Positions 55,888 through 64,000 of a DNA stretch of 64,000 nt are shown one piece after another. The stretch spans positions 496,001 to 560,000 of the forward strand of contig JAFEVB010000004.1 in the NCBI GenBank assembly GCA_032629725.1. The letters run 5' to 3'. The notes under the pieces were generated by a model. The model made no database searches, had not been told where the DNA came from, and worked only from the letters and a program-made list of their open reading frames with translations. How positions within the stretch are numbered: position 1 is the first letter of the stretch; each line of letters starts with the position of its first letter. Origin of the DNA: Gremmenia infestans (Eukaryota; Ascomycota; Leotiomycetes; Helotiales; Hamatocanthoscyphaceae). The position numbers and the translations under genes are program-made.

Positions 55888-57422
55888 CTATATTCCTACT
55901 ACTTTAGTCTCAATATCTGCACTTAGATCGTATTCGTTCATCTCCTCGATAGTCAGCTTCCTCTTCTCATCTTTAACCTTATATAATGGGTTTGTGGTGT
56001 TGCTGGAAAATCCAATGCGCTCAGTGATATCTTCTCTCGCCCTCGCACTCGCTGCTTGTACTTTAGATGCACGGGGTTTGCGGATCTGCTCATAGATTTG
56101 AAGTCCTTTGTTGATGTCTTCCGGAGAGTTTGCAAACGAGTACTTCGGGCTGAATATAATACCAAGCGCTGCAGCGTCTTCAAGTGCTTGGCAGGCACCT
56201 TGACTTTGATCAGGAAGCACTAGATAAAGGGGAAGTTAGTTCTTTCCTATTGGAGACGGTTTCAAGAGTAGAGTAGGCTTGTATTTTCAGTTTTAAGGAA
56301 ATTCAAAGGGGGTTTAAAGCATATGAATAGAAACATAACAGAACAAGGCTGGGCAGAATAAAAGAGAAAGTTATTCTTACTAGGATGAGCGGCGTCCCCA
56401 AGGATGCACGTTAATCCCGAATGCCAAATTGGATAGGGTTGATGAACAAAAAGACGCCAAGGCTTGATGTCAGTGGAGTTCTCAAATAAAGCATAAAGCT
56501 TAGGATCCAGGGTTCCAAAGGGCTCAAGAAGCTCCTCGACCGAAATGTCATGGGTCCAACCCTCGCCAGGGTTCCTTGCAATCTCAGTCGGAAAGAAACA
56601 ATAAAATGAGTTGACTTGGCCTTCACGGCAAGGTGAGTACACAATCTTCTCAATTCCTTGGCCACCCCAGTATTCGATAGCTTCATTCACAGAGAGATTC
56701 AAGAGACCCAGCCTTTTGACATCCTCGGTCGAGATGATGCAGTGGAGGCAATGCGAAGTTGACTGGTTTCTGTCAGGGACTATGCCCAACGTTGTTCGTA
56801 CCGTAGACCCGATTCCATCAGCGCCAATTATCAAGTCGTGTTGGGCCTGTACGCCGTTGGAGAAAGTTACGACACCGGCTTTGTGGTCGATTGAAGTACA
56901 TTTGTGGTTGACTTTCAGCACAGAGGGGATACCTTCATGCGACTCTCCTACTGCTGAATCCATCAACATGGCATGCATGTCGACCCTGTGAAACATATTA
57001 TAGACCTAACTCAGTCGTCAGTACCGAATTCGTAATGTTCCCCCACTAGCTAACACCTACATATCCCCATCTATCTTCGTAATCTGCCAGATCATAAACA
57101 TTTTGGACGGCGCCAGTCTTCCAATCGTGAGCAATCAGCTTCTTTAATACAACTGGCTTTCCCAGTGGGATATTAACGCCCCACGTTTCAAGCCACCTTG
57201 TTCCGTTGGCCGCGCAGCTGATCGAAGCACCAACCTCTCCTGCAAAATTTGCTCGCTCGTAAATCGTGACTTTATGCCCAGCTTTTCGAAGTGAAGTTGC
57301 TGTTGCTAGACCACCTTTGAAGACATTAGTTGTTGAGATTCAAAGGCGGGGTAAAATATACCGATGCCTCCCCCAATTATTGCAATATTCAACTCCTTCC
57401 AGGAGTTATCTATTGATCCCAT
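55888..57422 (-). CDS. FAD-dependent aromatic monooxygenase (salicylate hydroxylase-like)
   Basis: Exons 57422-57362, 57314-57061, 57005-56381 and 56219-55888 join to about 423 aa, standard for class A flavin monooxygenases. The FAD dinucleotide motif IAIIGGGIGGLATATSLRKAG is formed across the first splice. HRVDMHAML, the second FAD/NADPH motif GADGIGSTVR, and the GD motif CILGDAAHPMLPDQSQGACQALEDA (formed across the third splice) are all intact. These enzymes hydroxylate, and often decarboxylate, aromatic acids such as salicylate, 6-hydroxynicotinate or anthranilate, using NAD(P)H and O2. With kynureninase and IDO nearby, anthranilate or a kynurenine derivative is an attractive substrate, but that is inference; true kynurenine 3-monooxygenases differ in sequence. 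Introns are 47, 55 and 161 nt. All phases match and no lesion is visible. Confidence 0.88.
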
Positions 57423-58882
57423 TTTGTCTTGGGGGGGTGTACAAGAGACGCAGAGAAGGTAGCGAATAATGATTGTGGCAGATAGATAATATATTAAGGC
57501 TGTATCTTTATTGAGGGACAATTGAACTTAACAGGCAAACCTGACGTAGTTTCACGAGTCACTACTTTGATACATCTCAGTTTCGGTCATCAAGGTTGGG
57601 AGATAAGACAATAGCGGGTCAAGCTACGGTTCCCCAATTTGTACTTCCGCATCCGTATCCGCTGCAATTCGAGGCAGATGACAGGTTTCTTGTGTCACAG
57701 CCAGGGAGCTCTTCGCCCGATAACTTAGCGCCATGCAGTTAACCCTGGAGAACGCTAGGAAGTCTTTGTTCGACAAAGAATTTCGCCGCGACTTTCCGTT
57801 CCGCTTCCGTGTTTTCGTCTTATCCGTCTTGATCCGCCCCCATTTTCGGAAGAGACTAGCCAAGCCGAGTCCCCCTTTTCCAACTTCTGCTCGAAGTGTT
57901 TGATAATAATGAGGCATTTCTGAACCCCGTAATATTTCGCTACCACAAAGAACTCATGTTTGGTGTTGCTAGCCTCTGAAGTATTCCATTACTCCGCAAC
58001 TGTTATGACTGCCCAAAATATAACACCTTCACCACTAGGGCGTTTGGCTATAATGAATTAGGTCTCACCTGTGGACGTTTAGTACTTGAAAGATGAGTGA
58101 CCAGAAGACAGACTACTTGCTTTGATCAATTGCTAATGTAAAGAATTGGTAGATAAGAAAGATATCGAGATGATGTTTGACAGGTTGCCGGATTTCGATG
58201 CTCAGGCGATTAATCAATTGAACAAGGAACACGATGATATTTGGGTAAAGGCAACGGAAATGAGTAGGTTGATCGATGTAGTTGTAATGCCAATGTAGGC
58301 TAGATATTCTAAGTGTTAGAAAGTCTTCAGCGGGTTTTCAAAGAGATTCGCCAACGCTTAGGCAGAATAATCACATTTCGTCCACGGCAAAAGAGATTCT
58401 GCAAAAAGTCAAGTCTACCTGCATCTTCCTATAAATAACCATTTTAAGATCATTGTATAAATGTCCATCATCTACCTATTCAGAGTCGGTCGGGATTTCT
58501 CCGTTCCGTGGGCATGCTTGCAGGAAACTAAAATCCCAGCATAACCTCGAGTGGCTTACATCTCACAATATCTAGTGCTGATTGGAACCGGTGGGCTGGA
58601 AGCATTTTTGGGCTAACCTTCCATCGTATTTGAGAGGAACACCTGTGTCGTGAATTGTGAAATTTTATTTCAATGGTCCCGTTACATCAAGGTATATTAC
58701 TCGGATGTCCGATTGCATGTTGCGTCGGATAGACTGCATGCGCTGCATAGAAAAGCTTTAAAATCATCGAAAGAGGACTGATAGTTATCATCTACTTATA
58801 TATTATGTTTTCCAGCTCTAGAAGGTAATAGACCAGTTCCCAGTAGCAGTCCCAGAATTCCAAGTCCGTCAAAATACTCATC
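57423..58882. other. Divergent intergenic region
   Basis: Between the FAD monooxygenase (-) and the SDR (+). Small open frames near 57624-57946 carry no motif. A two-exon micro-ORF is possible at 58093-58298. CGG/CCG pairs with N4 and N7 spacing occur near 58510 and 58705, with no consistent site. Confidence 0.45.
58093..58298 (+). other. Possible two-exon micro-ORF (49 aa)
   Basis: ATG A at 58093-58096, a plausible 56-nt intron (GTGACC...TTGGTAG with branch TTGCTAAT), then 58153-58298 reads KKDIEMMFDRLPDFDAQ and KEHDDIWVKATEMSRL to TAG. The charged helical peptide is unlike random intergenic translation, but no family is recognised. It could be a gene remnant or chance. Confidence 0.2.
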
Positions 58883-59661
58883 ATGCCCTCAATATCCAGC
58901 CACTCCATCCTCATCATCGGTGGCTCATCCGGAATCGGTTTCGCAGCTGCACAACTCGCCCTCGAAGCCGGTGCACGTGTCGCAATTGCATCTTCCAACC
59001 CAACCCGGGTCACATCTGCTGTCACATCCCTCAAAATCTCATTCCCAGATTCGCAAATCTCAGGCTACGAGTGCGATCTCAGCCTCGAAGGCACTGAATC
59101 CCGCGTCGAGAAACTATTCAATGCCGCGACAGCGAACGGCACCACCCTTCTAAATCATGTGATATATACAGCAAACAGAGTACCAGCGGTAAAACCGCTT
59201 GCAGAAACCGAAATCGAAGAAATCGAAGAAATCGAAGAAACCATCAAAAGCTCGCAGCTTGGTTTCGCAGCTGTTTTAGCTATTGCTAAAATAGCTCCAA
59301 GATATATAAAGGAAAGCTACACATCGTCTATAACCTTTACAGGTGGAAGGGTAGCAGAAAAGCCCATCCGGACCTACACCCTCTACTCTGGAATGGCTGC
59401 TGGGTTGGTTGCAATGATGCGGAATCTGGCGCTGGATATGGCACCCTTGAGAGTGAATTTGGTCAGTCCTGGCACGACGAAGACGGAGATATGGGGGCTG
59501 CCAGAGAAACAGGAGATGATTGCGAAGATGGTTGGGGCGAAGGAGCTGGTGGGAAGGTGGGGATGCCAGAGGAAGTCGGCGAGGCGTATATCTATTTGAT
59601 GCGGAATTCAGACGCAACAGGAAGTGTTGTGAGTAGCAATGGGGGCGCTGTGTTACAGTAA
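58883..59661 (+). pseudogene. Short-chain dehydrogenase/reductase with a 3' frameshift
   Basis: The frame from 58883 carries the SDR fold: GGSSGIGFAAAQLAL nucleotide motif, CDLSLEG, a TAN segment in place of NNAG, the SSITFTGG strand, and RVNLVSPGTTKTEIW. At 59555-59557 one base is missing. The original frame continues 25 codons into unrelated sequence to a stop at 59598-59600, while the next frame reads VGMPEEVGEAYIYLMRNSDATG and ends SSNGGAVLQ with TAA at 59659-59661, a perfect SDR C-terminus. No intron explains it. The usual YxxxK active site is also poor (TYTLYSGMAAG, no lysine), so even the ancestral protein may have been atypical. A GAAATCGAA repeat adds EIEEIEEIEE. It lies in the cluster between the FAD monooxygenase and IDO. 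Confidence 0.82.
59210..59236. repeat. Three tandem 9-bp units inside the SDR
   Basis: GAAATCGAA repeated three times without a break, coding for an acidic EIE-EIE-EIE insertion before the helix that normally leads to the catalytic region. An in-frame slippage expansion. Confidence 0.85.
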
Positions 59662-59776
59662 AGAACAGAAGTCTACACAAGCATGTGGATAATATCTAAA
59701 ATGGCTCTTCTCCTTCTACTTCAAACCTCTTTTTTTATGTGCCACACAATTCTAAGTCTTGCAGTATTCGTAACAC

Positions 59777-61186
59777 CTATTTCAATGCAGTTTTGTTTGT
59801 CTCATCTCGACTTTGCTTGAGAAATGGCAGCAACTGTGTTCCACCCGTTCCATGCAGATCCTTCGTCTCACCATTCGCTGATGCGATTGCCAAATTCATA
59901 CCAGCTGTACTAGGTGGAACTTGTTGCCTTGAGGGGGTAATGATATATCGCGTAACAATCTGGATATGGATGTCCCGAAACCTGGATAGCTCCGCGATGG
60001 CTGCATTATAAGCTTCTCTGACGCCAGCGTCAAGGCACTTATCTGCGTATTCCCGAATATTGGAAGTTAACTCTATGTGTTGGAGGAATTCTCTATGGGG
60101 GCCAGGCATGTAATTTCGCATTTCCTGCTTTTATAAGTATATGCGTTCTTCCTTGATTGAGGTTTACTTACCTGAAGAAAGCCGGGCTTCGACCCTTTTG
60201 CAGCTCCCGTCAATGAATGCTCAACTCCAAGCGCAACATCAAAGAATTGTATCAACGAGCTCTGCGCGTTGCTTCCTCCACTATACTGTCTCCACTTTCC
60301 CTTGCCCTCCCCCTCCTCGTAAAGCACCCCATTGGGGAGTCCGGCCAGCACCATGTTTTTACTTCCTGCGAGGAAAGGTCTGATTTGATTGTAAAAAACA
60401 TCCGGATCGCACCCTTCATTCATCCTCTTTAGAATCACCCCAACTTCTCCCACGTATTTCGAGAACTTGATAAGTGCGTTTATTACCATTTCAGGTTTGT
60501 CCAACTGGGCGGCATCCATGGCTTTCAACATCACAGGGATGATTGCAGCGCCGTGAGCCTCGATTGCAACGGAGATTAGGAAGAACCATTCTTCGTCTCG
60601 GGTACCAGTGAACGTGTGAAGAGTTCGAAGGTTCTCAATCTTACTGAGTGAGACCCCTGAGGATATTGAAGTAAAGTTCCAGAGATTCAATGCAGCGTAA
60701 GTTGCTGTTGGGGGAAGTTGAAGGTGAGAAGATACGTCTAGAAATGGGACCGAAATGGCAGCTGGTAAGCGCTACGAGGTGTTAGTGACACTTGAATCAG
60801 AAAGGGTAACGATTTGAGGGTAAATTGGCAATAAGATAGTCTTGAGCTGCGAGTTTGGAAAACGAGGTTCTTACCTCTGATGGACCACCAGATTCCCAGA
60901 TATACGAATTTGTGAAGAATGCGAGTACGAGATACGCCCTCTGCCATTCTTTCATTGAGTTTAAGCGCAAAGTTGACAAAACCTCTAGCTTGTCTACCTT
61001 GCCTCTGAATGACTTTGTCTTAAGGAGGTTCGGAAGTTCGCGGATGATCGTTTCCCAGACCTCATAGTATGGGTCGCTGAGCCGTTGAAGGGGCAGTTCT
61101 TCTGGTAGAAATCCATTTTTAGAAACTCCGAACGCTTCTAAGTTGGCTTTAAGCGTTGGTAGCACTGTTGCTGTGTTGTGTGGCAT
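59777..61186 (-). CDS. Indoleamine 2,3-dioxygenase
   Basis: Exons 61186-60875, 60771-60172 and 60124-59777 join phase 0 to about 419 aa, the usual IDO length. Family blocks are in order: NGFLPEELPLQRL near the N-terminus, LPAAISVPFLDVSSHLQLPP, NLWNFT, then IENLRTLHTFTGTRDEEWFF, IRPFLAGSKN, and the substrate-side GGSNAQSSLIQFFDVALGVEH. NYMPGPHREFL follows, and FRDIHIQIVTRYI provides the haem-ligating His357. IDO is a haem enzyme that cleaves the indole ring of L-tryptophan to N-formylkynurenine, the first step of kynurenine catabolism and of de novo NAD synthesis. It is cytosolic; no signal peptide. Introns are 103 and 47 nt with canonical borders and no lesion. It is transcribed away from the kynureninase gene across a shared promoter, which supports co-regulation. 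Confidence 0.94.
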
Positions 61187-61659
61187 TTTGATTGCTGGTG
61201 ACGAAATGGCAGCTATGGGTAATTCCGTTTGCTCCTCAAATTAGAACTAGCAAGATGTAAAAAGAACTTTGTAGAATTTGCTTCGAAGCCTTTTTTGGAT
61301 GAAGATCTAAACTGTTGGCGCTGACTTCGGTTAAAGGAAGGAAGAGGGCGAATATATCTACAATTTCAGCAATAAGTCGATTAAGTATATCTGATGGATT
61401 ATCCCATAAAGAAATACTCACAAAACTCCCGGCAATGATACGATATTCCTCCAGGGGTTTCTATCATCTATACCCACAAAATCACGGCTATAACACCCTG
61501 TTTCCAAAAGTGCTACATATTAGTTCGTGACCAAACCTACTTCGTGCTGGACAGAAAAGCGGCATTAATTATCACCTATTTTAAGTGGTCCACACTGCAC
61601 TGGACATTATAAATTGGTGCCGCTTCTTCGATCCACCAACCAGCCTACCTTAGGCCCCG

Positions 61660-61670
61660 CGGAATACCCG
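61660..61670. promoter_or_regulatory. CGG-N5-CCG candidate regulator site 1
   Basis: CGG AATAC CCG. Same arm spacing as site 2, 45 bp downstream. Confidence 0.4.
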
Positions 61671-61715
61671 TGGCGGGTACGGTACGGATGCGGAACTGAA
61701 GCGGATAACAGGAAA

Positions 61716-61726
61716 CGGCTGAGCCG
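61716..61726. promoter_or_regulatory. CGG-N5-CCG candidate regulator site 2
   Basis: CGG CTGAG CCG. The pair of equal-spacing palindromes in one promoter is more suggestive than either alone. Confidence 0.4.
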
Positions 61727-61861
61727 ACGCAACGCGGTGAACCATTTGATAGTGCAACGCCGCCTAGAGGAACTCGAGGAATGTACAAAGTGAGGCCAAA
61801 TTGCCCATTACAATCCATCAAAGATATCGACTAAACTCGAACCACCCCTTACAACGTCAAA

Positions 61862-63352
61862 ATGGGTTCGATTTCAACAGCAGAGCAGCAGCAAATGAAG
61901 AAGCCATCATTTCCAGCTGAGGCAAACACAATAGAATTTGCCAAATCACTTGATGCAAAGGACCACCTTCGTTCATTTCGAGACAAATTTTTCATCCCTT
62001 CGAAAACGAACATTAAATCAAAGACCCTATCGCAGCCAGGTCAGTTTGTCACGCTTCGTAGCATGGCGTTTCTGACTCAAAATAGATAACAAGGATCCAA
62101 GCATCTACTTCTGCGGAAATTCGCTTGGGCTCCAGCCTAAAGCTGTAGCAGAATATCTTCAAGCTCACCTCAATACATGGGCAACAATCAACGTTCATGG
62201 ACACTTTAGAAAACTTGAAGGTTCACCCATGATACAATGGCAACTGCTTGCCGAACATGCAGCAGAACAGGCAGCTCCAATCGTCGGAGCGTTGCCCTCA
62301 GAGGTTGGTATTATGGGCAGTCTTACCACGAACCTGCATTTGTTGATGGGCAGCTTTTACACGCCTACCGCGTCCAAGAACAAGATTATTATGGAGTGGA
62401 AATCATTTCCCAGTGATCATTTCGCTATCGAGTCTCAGATTAGAGCACATGGGTACGATCCTAAAGAATCAATGGTCATGGTTGGTCCAGATGAGGGAAG
62501 CTATGAACTCTCAACGGAGAAGATTCTCTCATTCATTGATGAGCAAGCTTCAACCGCTGCGCTACTTCTGCTGCCAGGCATCCAGTATTACACTGGCCAG
62601 TACTTTGATATGAAGACCATCACCAAATATGCGCAAGACAGAGGCTTGATCGTCGGTTGGGACCTAGCTCATGCGGCTGGAAATGTTCCTGTGCAGTTGC
62701 ATGACTGGAATGTGGATTTTGCGGTCTGGTGCACGTACAAGTACATGAATGCCGGACCTGGTTCCATTGGTGGATTCTTTGTTCACGAGAGACACGGAAA
62801 GGTTGATTACGTTGATGATAAGCCAATTTTCAGACCCAGATTATCGGGATGGTACGGCGGTGATCAAACCGGACGGATGGCAATGGACAACAGTAAGCCC
62901 CACCGCTGGTATAATCTGAAATAATTAAGCTAATGAGAATAGGCTTCCGCCCAAGTCCAGGAGCCAGCGGATATCAGGTCTCAAACCCATCCGCTGTAGA
63001 CTTGGCATCACTTTGTGCCGCACTTTCAGTTTTAAACCAGACCTCCATGGCAGACATCCGGAAAAAGTCTGTCAAATTGACTGCATATCTCGAATATTTG
63101 CTCCTTTCCAGCTCAAGTGACAACTTCAAGATCATCACCCCTTCGCATCCTGATGCTAGAGGCACGCAGCTCAGTGTTCTTCTAAAACCAGGCCGTATGG
63201 ACACACTTATGGATATGCTGGAGAATGAAGGAATCACAATTGATAAGAGGAAGCCGAATGTAATTAGAGTTGCGCCTGTCCCGCTGTACAATACGTATGA
63301 GGATGTATGGCAATTCGTGCAAATTTTCAACCAGGCTATGGCAAAATGTTGA
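61862..63352 (+). CDS. Kynureninase
   Basis: Exons 61862-62039, 62086-62892 and 62943-63352 join phase 1 to about 464 aa, matching fungal Bna5-type kynureninases. The N-terminus carries AKSLDAKDHLRSFRDKF and, after the first splice, YFCGNSLGLQPK. The middle has the PLP-enzyme region VGALPSEVGIMGSLTTNLHLL, WDLAHAAGNV, and CTYKYMNAGPGSIGG, whose Lys278 is the Schiff-base residue. The end has SFRPSPGASGYQVSNPS and the small domain. The enzyme uses PLP to cleave kynurenine to anthranilate (or 3-hydroxykynurenine to 3-hydroxyanthranilate) plus alanine. Introns are 46 and 50 nt. There is no lesion. Being head-to-head with IDO, it would yield anthranilate from tryptophan if a formamidase acts elsewhere. 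A housekeeping role in NAD synthesis cannot be excluded. Confidence 0.95.
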
Positions 63353-64000
63353 GTGGGCAATCAAAAGTTTTCGCATAGCGGTTTCTCAATTTGTACAATA
63401 AAGCGATAGACTAGCATGTGACATCACTGTAAACTTCAACAAGTTTACCGTCGTCAAAACTATAATAGTAGTGAGTGATAGGTGCGCTTGAAAGCACTTA
63501 ATATGACCGCTGTTACTCAACTCCCGTAGTTGCTTAAACAAATGTATGCGGACCTTGGGTATCGCATTTTGCTATCAGAACAAAGGATTTGAAATGAAAC
63601 GATCATGTGTTGCCGTTGGTAGTAGTATAACAATAAATGATGAGGTTCAACAGAACTCTTGCTTGGGCGGTTCCATTGGCAGACTACAAAGAAAGACCTA
63701 CTACTATTGAAATGAGACGTTAGTCTGTTGTCAAGGCTTATTGTTTCTTGAAATTTCTTCTTTATGCCATTGTCATTTAACAGCTCATCATAATCGGTTC
63801 AAATTGCAAAAAATTGCATAAACAACCCGAGACAATGCTTACATTGCATGTATAAAGCTGTGCATTCTCGTTGCTTGAGCTCAGGATTACACTGCCCACT
63901 ACTCTACCATCTCTGACTCTTCATAACACACGACTGCATCAATCTTTCACCACAGCGAAGCCAACTAAGCCAGAAAAGCCCTGATTCAGCACACAGCGCC
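63353..64000. other. Intergenic to window end
   Basis: 3' flank of kynureninase. No coding region, RNA gene or repeat recognised before the end of the window. Confidence 0.5.

Larger units (their letters stand above)
61187..61861. promoter_or_regulatory. Bidirectional IDO-kynureninase promoter
   Basis: A 675-bp region between two divergent genes of one pathway. It holds two CGG-N5-CCG palindromes (61660-61670 and 61716-61726) in an otherwise AT-rich background, about 135-200 nt before the kynureninase start. Such sites are the classic form bound by Zn2Cys6 homodimers, and one such regulator lies 8 kb away. Confidence 0.5.

Noticed and set aside
1..64000. CRISPR arrays, prophage, bacterial operons, rRNA
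   Set aside because: None seen; introns and gene families are those of a filamentous ascomycete.

Overview
This window reads as nuclear DNA of a filamentous ascomycete (Pezizomycotina; Leotiomycetes is a guess from protein flavour only). Genes are split by short GT-AG introns (about 45-170 nt) with CTAAY or CTGAY-like branch sites. Several fungal-restricted families are present: HET domain, Zn2Cys6 regulator, hybrid histidine kinase, OTT_1508-like deaminase. I see no prokaryotic, viral or CRISPR-type feature, no rRNA and no convincing tRNA.

Region 1 (1-28 kb) is mostly conserved chromosome. It holds a duplicated 3-hydroxyisobutyrate-dehydrogenase-like oxidoreductase, a fatty-acid elongase (ELO), a divergent HMG-box protein, an HSL-type alpha/beta hydrolase and the very large TRA1 gene (about 3,853 aa, SAGA/NuA4 scaffold, intact over 11 kb). 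It also holds a fungal nicotianamine synthase with a GC-AG intron and a prolyl-4-hydroxylase-type 2OG-Fe(II) dioxygenase.

Region 2 (28-48 kb) mixes core and accessory genes. ATG1 (autophagy kinase) and a hybrid histidine kinase are intact. Around them lie a DUF7053-like protein, an OTT_1508-like nucleic-acid/nucleotide deaminase followed by a second conserved module in a broken frame, an alcohol-dehydrogenase relic, a flavin monooxygenase lacking one 3' splice site, and a HET-domain protein beside AT-rich, RIP-like DNA.

Region 3 (48.7-63.4 kb) looks like a tryptophan/kynurenine gene cluster. Indoleamine 2,3-dioxygenase and kynureninase are divergently transcribed from one 675-bp promoter that carries two CGG-N5-CCG palindromes. 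Next to them are an SDR, a salicylate-hydroxylase-type FAD monooxygenase, a zinc alcohol dehydrogenase, a Zn2Cys6 transcription factor and an MFS transporter. IDO would open the indole ring of tryptophan (giving kynurenine after deformylation), kynureninase would release anthranilate, and the monooxygenase, SDR and ADH could act on the aromatic or side-chain products under the local regulator. Within the cluster, the MFS gene has an in-frame TGA, the SDR has a 1-nt frameshift and the ADH has no phase-compatible splice between two exons, whereas IDO, kynureninase, the FAD monooxygenase and the regulator read through cleanly. Because TRA1, ATG1 and the histidine kinase are intact, these lesions look biological rather than poor sequence. 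The cluster therefore seems to be partly decayed around an intact tryptophan-to-anthranilate core.

All exon joins were made by eye from the sequence. Family names come from recognised motifs, not from a database search.
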